A stretch of DNA of 5,315 nucleotides from Ignavibacteriales bacterium (GTDB lineage: Bacteria; Bacteroidota; Ignavibacteria; Ignavibacteriales; Melioribacteraceae). The DNA is taken from NCBI GenBank assembly GCA_016929735.1, contig JAFGID010000110.1, forward strand, positions 1-5,315, read 5' to 3'. Below the pieces are notes generated by a model. The model was not told the DNA's origin, searched no databases, and saw nothing but the letters and a program-made list of their open reading frames with translations. This document shows positions 1 through 5,315 of the stretch, piece by piece (position 1 is the stretch's first letter; each line of letters opens with the position of its first letter). Position numbers and translations under genes: made by a program.

Positions 1-69
1 AATAACCCATGATAATAAACTTGTAAATTTGTATAAGCTGCTGTTTTTCAAAGCCAGCATCCAGGTCCG
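1..69. repeat. Terminal direct repeat, left copy
   Basis: These 69 bases are identical to the last 69 bases of the window (5247-5315). The match begins at the first base and ends at the last base, which is the usual signature of a circular contig written with its assembly overlap. If so, the true circle is 5246 bp and this copy and the right copy are the same DNA. The alternative is a genuine multicopy repeat at which an assembler closed the contig on itself. No gene start is evident within it, although the frame beginning at base 2 is open to the TAA at 89-91. Confidence 0.9.
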
Positions 70-71
70 AT

Positions 72-172
72 TATGGATAAACGGACGGTAAGAGATTTAC
101 GGGGATTTTGAGAAAGCCAACAAAAAACATGTTGATTATTCGGATTATTTTTTTATATTACAAAAGAATAAA
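72..172 (+). repeat. 101-bp dispersed repeat, copy A (promoter-bearing)
   Basis: This stretch matches 3207-3307 without gaps at 96 of 101 positions; the differences are at 117, 128, 138, 142 and 143. No terminal inverted repeats or target-site duplications are visible, so it is not an obvious MITE or insertion sequence. It ends 17 bases before the methyltransferase start and contains a sigma70-like promoter whose two hexamers are identical in both copies. It could be a mobile or duplicated promoter segment, or the decayed 3' end of a gene: the frame from 92 to the TAG at 200-202 stays open and reads 'EIYGDFEKANKK'. Confidence 0.85.
132..159 (+). promoter_or_regulatory. Candidate sigma70-like promoter for the restriction-modification operon
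   Basis: TTGATT at 132-137 (4 of 6 to TTGACA) is separated by 16 bases from TATATT at 154-159 (5 of 6 to TATAAT). Initiation would fall near 166, giving a leader of about 25 bases before the ATG at 190. Both hexamers are unchanged in repeat copy B, where three of the five mismatches fall in the spacer. Bacteroidetes proper often use a different consensus (TTG with TAnnTTTG), so the assignment depends on the host lineage. No binding site for a controller protein is recognisable, and no controller gene is present. Confidence 0.45.
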
Positions 173-189
173 TATTTGGAAATCTTTGA

Positions 190-1857
190 ATGGAACAAAT
201 AGCCCTTTTTGAAAAAAAAGATATTAGTCAAAAGAATAATCACAAGGCACATTCTTATACAGGCATTTATGCCCTACATAAATATTGGTCTAAAAAGCCT
301 TATAATATCATCCGAAATTTTATAACAAAATATACAGGATTGGGTGAAATAGTTCTTGATCCATTCTGCGGTTCAGGTATCTCGATTACAGAAGCTATAA
401 TTACCAACAGGAAAGCAATTGGTATTGACATAAATCCGATTTCAATTTTTATTACCGAACAGTTATTAAACAAAATTTCTTCTCAACAAATAATACTTGC
501 CTACCAAAAATTAAAATCAGAAGTGAAACATAAAATTGATGAGCTTTACAAAGTTAAACGTGGTGATGAAGAATTTATCGGAACTCATTTTCTATGGGAA
601 CAGAACGAATTAATCGAAATTTGGTATCAAAAGTCAAACGGAAAAAAGGATAAAATAATTGATTTACCCACTGACGAAGATAAAAAGCTTATACAACGAT
701 TTTCATACCAGAATATTCAATACCATTATCCAAAAAGAAAATTTTTCCATAATTCGAGAATAAATGCTTATGGAGATAAATATATTTATGATCTCTTTAC
801 TCCTCGAAATTTGCTTGCCCTTGCTATGCTTTTAAACAGTATTGATAAAATCGAAGACATTAAGATAAAAAATCTATTCAAATTTGTTTTTACCTCATCT
901 GTTGGGCAAGCCAGTAAAATGGTATTCGTTGTTAAAAATAGGGGTAAATATAATGGTAGTAATAATGGTAATTTTGAAAAAAAAGAAGTTGGTAGTTGGG
1001 TAATTGGTTATTGGGTTCCACAAGAAAACTTTGAGATAAATGTTTGGAATTGTTTTGAAAATAAATTTAAAAAAACTTTAAAAGCAAAAGGAGTACAGTA
1101 TAGCAGACCTTATCAAGTAAATAAAGCGATTAATTTTAATGAGTTAAAAGATAATAAGAATTTGCTACTCATCAATTCGCCATCACAAAAAGCGTTAAAA
1201 GATATCCCTGATGAGTCAGTTGACTACATTATCACTGATCCACCTCATGGGAATAGACAACCTTATCTTGAATTGAGTATGATGTGGAATGAATGGCTAA
1301 AATTTAATGTTAATTATGATGATGAGATTATTATCAGCGAATCAAAGGATAGAAATAAAGATGTAAAAGATTATTTTAATCTTTTAAATATCACTCTTGA
1401 AGAAATCGTTAGAGTCTTAAAACCCAACAGATATTTTTCGTTAATATTCAATAGCCTTGATGATGAAACATGGATAAATCTTATTCAGAAAATGAACGAA
1501 TTGAATTTAGAATTACACAAAGTTGAAACGTTGGGTTATTCTGCAAATTCGGTCGTGCAAGATACCAGACAAAAAGGCTTAAAAACTGATTTCATTATTA
1601 CATTTAAAAAAGCGCAACATAAAATTAATCGTGATTTAAATATTGTTTATTCATCATCTGGAAGAAATTTAATCATCAATTTAATTAACAAATATCTTTC
1701 CCAAGCTGTTGATGGACAGTTAGAAACCTACCAAATTTTAAATTTATTATTTACAGAGCTACTACATGAAAACAAGTTTATGAAATTGACAGATATAATA
1801 AAAATATTGGAGACGGATTTTCAAAATGATCGAAATAGATGGAAAAGGAAGAACTGA
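190..1857 (+). CDS. DNA amino-methyltransferase (N6-adenine or N4-cytosine) of a Type II-like restriction-modification system
   Basis: This is a 555-residue predicted cytoplasmic enzyme that would transfer a methyl group from S-adenosylmethionine to an amino group of a base in a recognition site, protecting host DNA from the downstream nuclease. Motifs in order: a motif X-like 'KYWSKKPYNII' at 31-41; motif I 'DPFCGSG' at 57-63 with the acidic motif II residue D80 in 'GIDINP'; 'LFTPRNLLAL' at 202-211, resembling COG1743-type methylases; and catalytic motif IV 'TDPPHG' at 349-354, followed by 'YLELSMMWNEWL'. About 285 residues separate motifs I and IV and may hold target recognition, an alpha-like order, but the class is uncertain. 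Motif IV has His where Tyr, Phe or Trp is usual. 'DPP' leans toward adenine, not decisively. The start has only a weak GGA at 178-180 but fits the promoter and motif X. The gene is AT-rich and leads an operon with the nuclease. Confidence 0.88.
   Translation: MEQIALFEKKDISQKNNHKAHSYTGIYALHKYWSKKPYNIIRNFITKYTGLGEIVLDPFCGSGISITEAIITNRKAIGIDINPISIFITEQLLNKISSQQIILAYQKLKSEVKHKIDELYKVKRGDEEFIGTHFLWEQNELIEIWYQKSNGKKDKIIDLPTDEDKKLIQRFSYQNIQYHYPKRKFFHNSRINAYGDKYIYDLFTPRNLLALAMLLNSIDKIEDIKIKNLFKFVFTSSVGQASKMVFVVKNRGKYNGSNNGNFEKKEVGSWVIGYWVPQENFEINVWNCFENKFKKTLKAKGVQYSRPYQVNKAINFNELKDNKNLLLINSPSQKALKDIPDESVDYIITDPPHGNRQPYLELSMMWNEWLKFNVNYDDEIIISESKDRNKDVKDYFNLLNITLEEIVRVLKPNRYFSLIFNSLDDETWINLIQKMNELNLELHKVETLGYSANSVVQDTRQKGLKTDFIITFKKAQHKINRDLNIVYSSSGRNLIINLINKYLSQAVDGQLETYQILNLLFTELLHENKFMKLTDIIKILETDFQNDRNRWKRKN
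1845..1851 (+). promoter_or_regulatory. Shine-Dalgarno site deciding the nuclease start
   Basis: AAGGAAG lies inside the end of the methyltransferase gene, 7 bases before ATG 1859. The alternative ATG at 1826 has only GGAGACGGA at 1809-1817 ahead of it. The stronger match and the stop-start gap of one base favour 1859. Confidence 0.5.
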
Positions 1858-1858
1858 T

Positions 1859-2968
1859 ATGGAATTGGGCAAAGAGTTTATAAGATTAAAAAATTTCTAC
1901 AGAGATAACAAGTTTGATGAAATACTCAATCATGAATTCGGCATTTATTTTCTTAAAATGCGTTCTGTTTCAAGAAAAGTTCTTTTAGAAGATTTGTCAG
2001 AAAGGGCAAAAATTGTTTTGCCAACAATATCAGGTCGTGGTGATAAATTATTTGAGTTCTTGTTCTGTAAAAATATTTCGATAAACATACTTGATGAATT
2101 TATTAAAAATGTTTTTGAGCAAGAAAGAAAAATTAGGATTATTAATGAAGATTATCTGTATTCTCAACTCTACAAATTAAGAGTTTTCGATTGGGGTGGT
2201 TTCTATCAAAATGCAGTTGAGCAAGCCATTGTAAATAACTACATAAAGAAAATCCAAAATTATGACGAGTTATGCAATAAAATCGAAGATGATATCAATC
2301 CAAGATTGAAAGGCTATATTCTTTGTTCCTGGTATAATCATTGGACTTCAATTTTGATTGAAGACATGTTTAAAGATCATCCAGACATTTTACCCGCTGT
2401 TGGCCTCATCAAAAAAGTCGATTTTTTCTGGAAAAATTTTCCTTTTGATTTAAAAGTAACATATTTCCCTGATGAATTTATGAAGTTGAAAAGAAAGGAA
2501 AAAGGGTTAAGGCCTGAGATTGTCGAATTAAAAACTTATGCCAAAAACAATGATATCTATTTTGATAAACAAGCAAGTAAGAATGAAATATTTTCCGAAT
2601 TATATACCAGGATTGCAGAAGACACTTCTCAAAAGTCACGAAATTTTTTCAATAAATTCGTTGGAATCAGGAAAAAAATTATTCAAGAAACTATCCATAA
2701 TCCCATATCATTAACAAAATGGTTTTATGAAAATCAGGGAGTCAGAAGGTTTGATGCTGCCAATCGATTTTTTATTGTATTAATTGACATAAACAATCTT
2801 GAAGAAAGCTGGAAATTGAAAAGAAATAAAAATCTCTTGAAAGAGCATATTGACAATTATTTGAATAATAACAAATCGATAAATTTTAATGATCTTAAAT
2901 TAGAATTTTTATGGGACGAAAGAATTTATACTACTTATGCTACAACATTATTTGTGATTAAAGAATAA
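1859..2968 (+). CDS. Probable Type II restriction endonuclease, PD-(D/E)XK fold
   Basis: This is a 369-residue protein of no family I can name. Its place directly behind a DNA methyltransferase suggests it is the cutting partner. A PD-(D/E)XK-like core is visible: an upstream acidic residue E168 in 'SILIED', then 'VDFFW' with D188, then 'FDLKVTYFP' with D197 and K199, spaced as for a metal-binding nuclease centre. A C-terminal 'FIVLID...ESWKLKRN' (about 305-323) is another conserved-looking, basic segment. I chose ATG 1859 because AAGGAAG at 1845-1851 lies 7 bases upstream and the start is one base after the methyltransferase stop, which favours translational coupling. An in-frame ATG at 1826 would add 11 residues and overlap the upstream gene by 32 bases; it has a weaker site. 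No membrane segment or signal peptide is visible. Nuclease function is inferred from motif and context; recognition sequence is unknown. Confidence 0.72.
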   Translation: MELGKEFIRLKNFYRDNKFDEILNHEFGIYFLKMRSVSRKVLLEDLSERAKIVLPTISGRGDKLFEFLFCKNISINILDEFIKNVFEQERKIRIINEDYLYSQLYKLRVFDWGGFYQNAVEQAIVNNYIKKIQNYDELCNKIEDDINPRLKGYILCSWYNHWTSILIEDMFKDHPDILPAVGLIKKVDFFWKNFPFDLKVTYFPDEFMKLKRKEKGLRPEIVELKTYAKNNDIYFDKQASKNEIFSELYTRIAEDTSQKSRNFFNKFVGIRKKIIQETIHNPISLTKWFYENQGVRRFDAANRFFIVLIDINNLEESWKLKRNKNLLKEHIDNYLNNNKSINFNDLKLEFLWDERIYTTYATTLFVIKE

Positions 2969-2972
2969 TATT

Positions 2973-3050
2973 ATGGTTACAGGCTATATTGGAGTTGTCG
3001 AGCTTGATTTAGCGGTTGATTCTTTTCATGGGATGGTAATAAGCACTTGA
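2973..3050 (+). pseudogene. Gene-like 25-codon fragment, possibly the N-terminus of a DUF503-like protein
   Basis: An ATG four bases after the nuclease stop opens a 25-codon frame ending in TGA at 3048-3050. The product begins 'MVTGYIGVVELDLAV', a hydrophobic-alternating strand pattern like the first beta strand of a small alpha/beta protein. It recalls the start of DUF503 proteins, but the characteristic 'SLKEKR' stretch that should follow is absent. The open frame ends exactly where the heptad repeat array begins, as if a real gene had been cut off by repeat insertion or deletion. No Shine-Dalgarno site precedes it. It could equally be a chance frame; the family comparison is from memory. 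Confidence 0.25.
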
Positions 3051-3111
3051 TACTGGATACTCGATATTGGATACTTGATAATATAACATCCAGTATCAAG
3101 CATCAAGTATC
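3046..3111. repeat. Inverted heptad-repeat array (potential hairpin)
   Basis: From 3047 the DNA runs in seven-base units of the form TNGATAC (TTGATAC, TGGATAC, TCGATAT, TGGATAC, TTGATAA). The complementary units follow from 3088 (GTATCAA, GCATCAA, GTATCTC). CTTGATACTGGAT at 3046-3058 is the exact reverse complement of 3088-3100, and GATACTTGAT at 3070-3079 of 3102-3111, so the two halves can fold in more than one register. It may end transcription of the restriction-modification operon or be a passive intergenic repeat. There is no U-tract, so it is not a standard intrinsic terminator. Confidence 0.75.
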
Positions 3112-3136
3112 TCAAAGATGCAAAAAGTTTTAGTCA

Positions 3137-3195
3137 TTGGAATTAGGTATTTGAAATTTATTTGGAATTTGGCCATTTGGAACTTGGAATTTGCA
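3137..3195. repeat. Degenerate TTGGAAT heptad repeat
   Basis: The motif TTGGAAT or TTTGGAA recurs in imperfect tandem (TTGGAAT, TAGGTAT, TTGAAAT, TTTGGAA, TTTGGAA, CTTGGAA) with small spacing changes. It has the same seven-base period as the preceding array but a different sequence. It abuts repeat copy B at 3207 after the palindrome GCAGC-TT-GCTGC. No coding function is apparent. Confidence 0.6.
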
Positions 3196-3206
3196 GCTTG
3201 CTGCGC

Positions 3207-3307
3207 TATGGATAAACGGACGGTAAGAGATTTACGGGGATTTTGAGAAAGGCAACAAAAAATATGTTGATTTTTCCAATTATTTTTTTATATTACAAAA
3301 GAATAAA
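3207..3307 (+). repeat. 101-bp dispersed repeat, copy B
   Basis: This is the second copy of 72-172, in the same orientation, with five substitutions and an extra A just past its end that shifts what follows. It keeps the promoter-like pair TTGATT (3267-3272) and TATATT (3289-3294) with 16-base spacing. Unlike copy A it is not close to a gene: the next start is 331 bases downstream, so a transcript from here would have a long leader. Copies A and B flank the restriction-modification operon as direct repeats, which would allow its deletion or duplication by homologous recombination. Confidence 0.85.
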
Positions 3308-3487
3308 ATATTGCTATGCTAAACGTGATGATATCTACTGTTCGCAAACGACGACCTGAACCTGAATCGGATCCTGTTTTGATAAGTTAGCTCAAACGCT
3401 TTTAAAAATTGAGTACAATTTTTTTACCCCTTTGTTTTTTATGATCGATGTATTAAAAATTAATTATCCAACATTAAAAATATTTGT

Positions 3488-3515
3488 TGAGCAGTGTCAA
3501 CTCAACCGTTATGCT
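3488..3515 (+). promoter_or_regulatory. Weak promoter candidate and hairpin upstream of the beta-helix gene
   Basis: TTGAGC at 3488-3493 and TATGCT at 3510-3515 are spaced by 16 bases, each matching the sigma70 consensus at 4 of 6 positions. The same stretch contains an inverted repeat, GTTGAG (3486-3491) and CTCAAC (3501-3506), that would form a hairpin with a nine-base loop over the spacer. Initiation near 3522 would give a leader of about 115 bases. Confidence 0.25.
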
Positions 3516-3624
3516 AGTATGGTTACAAATTTCCATTATTATCACTCCCTGAATAACTAAAAGTAATGTCAAAAATAGATTTAAAAAGATCCCAACACAA
3601 AGCTGCATGAATATCCAATATAAC

Positions 3625-3630
3625 AGGAGG
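3625..3630 (+). promoter_or_regulatory. Strong Shine-Dalgarno site for the beta-helix gene
   Basis: AGGAGG is a full-strength ribosome binding site eight bases before ATG 3639. It fixes the start, which is immediately followed by a classical signal peptide. Confidence 0.85.
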
Positions 3631-3638
3631 AATTCAAA

Positions 3639-5090
3639 ATGAAAAAGATTCTATTTTTATTGGTATTACTCATTATGTATGCTATACAATTAAATGCCAC
3701 AATTCGAACCGTGCCCGGCGATTATGGTTCCATTCAAGCAGCGATTGAGGCATCAGTAAACAAAGACACCGTGTTAGTTGAACCTAATACCTATTTTGAA
3801 AACATCGATTTCAAAGGAAAAAATATTGTGCTTGGTTCACTATTTTTAACAACAAATGATACAAGTATAATTTCTCAAACGATTATCAATGGCTCAGCCA
3901 GCGGCTCTGTAGTCACCATAAAAAACAATGAAGACTCAACTGCTATGCTTATCGGCTTTACGATCAGGAATGGAAAAACCGAGTATGGTGGCGGGATTCG
4001 CATTCAGTCTGCAAGTCCAACAATATCCAATTGCATTATCAGGAATAACACGGTTGAGGCGACGAATCCTTTGGGTGCGGGAATATACATGACTAATAGT
4101 CATTCAACAATTTATAGTTGTGAGATCATGTACAATTCGGCTAATGGCATAAACACCTCTAACGGTTGGGGAGGCGGAATTGCGTCCACGCATTCCAGTG
4201 ATACAGTAACCATTGTCAATTGTAAAATTCATCATAATCAGGTCACATCAATCTATGGCGGGATTGGATTGGCAAATACGAAGGCAAAAATCATTGGTTG
4301 TGAAATTACGAATAATTTTTGTTATAGCAGTGGCAGCGGCATTGGATGCCAGGATTCAGAATTGCAGCTTATTAATAGTACAATCGCAAATAACAAGGCG
4401 GTTTCCAGAAATGATGCACTCTTTTTTATTCGGTCATCGCCAGTAATTCAAAATTGCGTTATCTGGTATAATTTAGATAATAACGGATACTCAAATATTT
4501 ATGGTTGGGGAGGCACGCCTGAAATATTTTTTTCAAACATCCAGGGAGGGTATGATACATTATCGGTGATGGATTTAGAACCGATGTTTGCAGATACAGC
4601 AGCAGGAGATTTTCGGCTGAAGGAAAATTCTCCTTGTATCGATGCTGGTGATCCCGATACCTCTGGTCTGCATCTTCCGATACATGATCTATTTGGAAAT
4701 TTAAGATTACAAGACGGTAATGGCGATGGTATTTCAATTGTTGACATCGGTGCGCATGAATTTGCTGCTCCATCTGTAAACGTTGAACATAAAATAGTTA
4801 CGGATCATCCTAATGCTTATCAATTGAAACAGAACTATCCCAATCCATTCAATTCTTCAACACGAATCAGTTATTATTTACCCATGACAACTGAGGTTAC
4901 TTTAACAATATCCAATTTGCTTGGCAAAAAGATTGTTACTTTAGTTGATAGCAAACAGTCAAAAGGCAATCATTCCGTAATTTGGACCGGGACGAATAAT
5001 TTAAATCATAAAGTAACATCAGGAGTTTATCTTTGTCAATTAAGGGCTGGCGATAATATATTTAATAATAAAATGATATTATTAGAGTAG
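3639..5090 (+). CDS. Secreted right-handed beta-helix protein with a type IX secretion sorting domain
   Basis: This is a 483-residue exported protein. Residues 1-20 are a signal peptide (MKK, a hydrophobic run, probable cleavage after 'LNA'). Residues about 24-300 form a parallel beta-helix: 'SIQAAIEAS' caps the start, and coils such as 'SPTISNCIIRNN', 'VTIVNCKIHHN', 'KAKIIGCEITNN' and 'SPVIQNCVIWYN' repeat, stacking Cys at 132, 161, 195, 221 and 273 with Ser at 247 in the ladder. Residues 311-375 ('DFRLKENSPCIDAGD', 'DIGAHEF') are the segment that usually closes such helices. Residues 394-483 are a T9SS type A sorting domain: 'LKQNYPNPFNSSTRISYYLP', then 'GVYLCQLRAGD' and a terminal 'NKMILLE'. 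The family includes surface polysaccharide-binding or degrading proteins and adhesins; no catalytic residues can be assigned here, so substrate and activity are unknown. It looks higher in GC than the restriction-modification genes. The protein appears complete. Confidence 0.9.
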   Translation: MKKILFLLVLLIMYAIQLNATIRTVPGDYGSIQAAIEASVNKDTVLVEPNTYFENIDFKGKNIVLGSLFLTTNDTSIISQTIINGSASGSVVTIKNNEDSTAMLIGFTIRNGKTEYGGGIRIQSASPTISNCIIRNNTVEATNPLGAGIYMTNSHSTIYSCEIMYNSANGINTSNGWGGGIASTHSSDTVTIVNCKIHHNQVTSIYGGIGLANTKAKIIGCEITNNFCYSSGSGIGCQDSELQLINSTIANNKAVSRNDALFFIRSSPVIQNCVIWYNLDNNGYSNIYGWGGTPEIFFSNIQGGYDTLSVMDLEPMFADTAAGDFRLKENSPCIDAGDPDTSGLHLPIHDLFGNLRLQDGNGDGISIVDIGAHEFAAPSVNVEHKIVTDHPNAYQLKQNYPNPFNSSTRISYYLPMTTEVTLTISNLLGKKIVTLVDSKQSKGNHSVIWTGTNNLNHKVTSGVYLCQLRAGDNIFNNKMILLE

Positions 5091-5113
5091 GGTAATATAC
5101 ATTATAACTTATA

Positions 5114-5236
5114 GCCTGAAAATTGGCTGCACGTGATTGAACCGCCTTGCTTCAATTGGAGTTCGGTGGGAAAATTAATGTATTTTTCATTGTATAAGTA
5201 TCGATGTAGCGGTTCAGGTGAGCCAAAACGTTAAGC
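5114..5236 (+). other. Candidate integron attC-like recombination site (imperfect palindrome)
   Basis: Twenty-three bases after the beta-helix stop begins a 123-base imperfect palindrome. TTGGCT-G-CAC (5123-5132) pairs with GTGAGCCAA (5218-5226) leaving one bulged G, and TGAACCGC (5138-5145) pairs perfectly with GCGGTTCA (5209-5216). The right end, AAAAC-GTTAAGC, carries a consensus R' core (GTTRRRY, 5230-5236). The left end GCCTGAA (5114-5120) resembles R'' (RYYYAAC) but lacks the conserved AAC. Length, bulged base, core at the downstream end and position after the gene all fit an attC terminating a cassette. No integrase is present. The alternative is an ordinary intergenic hairpin acting as a terminator, although there is no U-tract. 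Confidence 0.4.
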
Positions 5237-5246
5237 GTGGACAGAA

Positions 5247-5315
5247 AATAACCCATGATAATAAACTTGTAAATTTGTATAAGCTGCTGTTTTTCAAAGC
5301 CAGCATCCAGGTCCG
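5247..5315. repeat. Terminal direct repeat, right copy
   Basis: This is identical to 1-69 and begins 10 bases after the putative attC core. If the contig is circular it is simply the start of the window repeated, and the sequence continues into repeat copy A and the methyltransferase. Between 5091 and 5246 there is no gene other than short open frames lying within the palindrome. Confidence 0.9.

Larger units (their letters stand above)
2969..3638. other. Long intergenic region with repeats and no full gene
   Basis: These 670 bases between the nuclease and the beta-helix gene hold no convincing complete gene on either strand. In order they contain the 25-codon fragment, an inverted heptad array, a TTGGAAT-type heptad stretch, a short GCAGC-TT-GCTGC palindrome at 3193-3204, repeat copy B, and a roughly 330-base AT-rich leader before the next gene. 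A 24-codon frame at 3316-3387 ('RKRRPEPESDP' near its middle) has no ribosome site and is not called. The next gene's promoter is probably in the final 150 bases or in repeat copy B. Confidence 0.7.

Noticed and set aside
3316..3390. Small 24-codon frame with a basic-acidic stretch 'RKRRPEPESDP'.
   Set aside because: It has no ribosome binding site, no recognisable domain and lies at the edge of a repeat; probably chance.
3391..3424. Possible intrinsic terminator: CTCAA (3391-3395) and TTGAG (3409-3413) followed by a T-run.
   Set aside because: The stem is only five AT-rich pairs with a 13-base loop, and the T-run is offset from it, so folding would be unstable.
3398..3514. Second attC-like end, GTTATGC at 3508-3514 with TTGAGT (3408-3413) pairing with ACTCAA (3500-3505).
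   Set aside because: Only a six-base arm pairs and no R'' core is recognisable at the left end, so it is too weak to call alone. It would matter if a covariance model supports it, because it would define a cassette holding only the beta-helix gene.
2969..3638. CRISPR array or tRNA in the repeat-rich intergenic region.
   Set aside because: The repeats are seven-base units without regular spacers, and no cloverleaf or T-loop sequence is visible.
4213..4773. Additional open frames on both strands inside the beta-helix gene.
   Set aside because: They overlap a clearly coding gene with signal peptide and sorting domain, have no ribosome sites and low-complexity translations; they are shadows.
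5115..5234. Open frame of about 40 codons containing 'NWLHVIEPPCFNW'.
   Set aside because: It has no good upstream start or ribosome site and lies entirely within the palindrome, whose base pairing better explains the sequence.

Overview
The window reads as DNA from a Bacteroidetes-like or wider FCB-group bacterium (Ignavibacteria, Calditrichota, KSB1 or Marinimicrobia are all possible). The main clue is the 3639-5090 gene: a signal peptide, a beta-helix passenger and a C-terminus of the type IX secretion (T9SS) sorting type, with the 'NYPNPFN' motif. Low GC, good Shine-Dalgarno sites and short heptad repeats between genes fit this but do not narrow it further. All gene calls come from reading motifs; no database search was possible.

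Layout: 1-69 is repeated exactly at 5247-5315, so the window is probably a circular contig of 5246 bp with an assembly overlap, or a contig that closes on a repeat. Positions 72-172 hold a repeat with a sigma70-like promoter. It lies just upstream of a two-gene operon: a DNA amino-methyltransferase (190-1857) and a probable PD-(D/E)XK restriction endonuclease (1859-2968), which together look like a Type II restriction-modification system. Positions 2969-3638 hold no convincing full gene. They contain a 25-codon gene-like fragment, two kinds of heptad repeat (one folding into an inverted array), and a second copy of the promoter repeat (3207-3307, 96 of 101 bases identical). The secreted beta-helix protein follows at 3639-5090. 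After it, 5114-5236 is an imperfect palindrome resembling an integron attC site, placed and oriented as expected at the end of a gene cassette.

Functionally, the methyltransferase would protect host DNA and the nuclease would cut unmodified incoming DNA. The genes are nearly abutting (TGA-T-ATG), which suggests translational coupling. The beta-helix protein has no evident link to restriction-modification; it looks like a separate passenger. The combination of unrelated single-function modules, dispersed repeats, an attC-like hairpin and no replication, integrase or transposase gene suggests an accessory array (perhaps integron cassettes) or a cryptic circular element rather than a core chromosomal locus. 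The integron reading is an inference: no integrase is visible and one arm of the candidate attC is degenerate.
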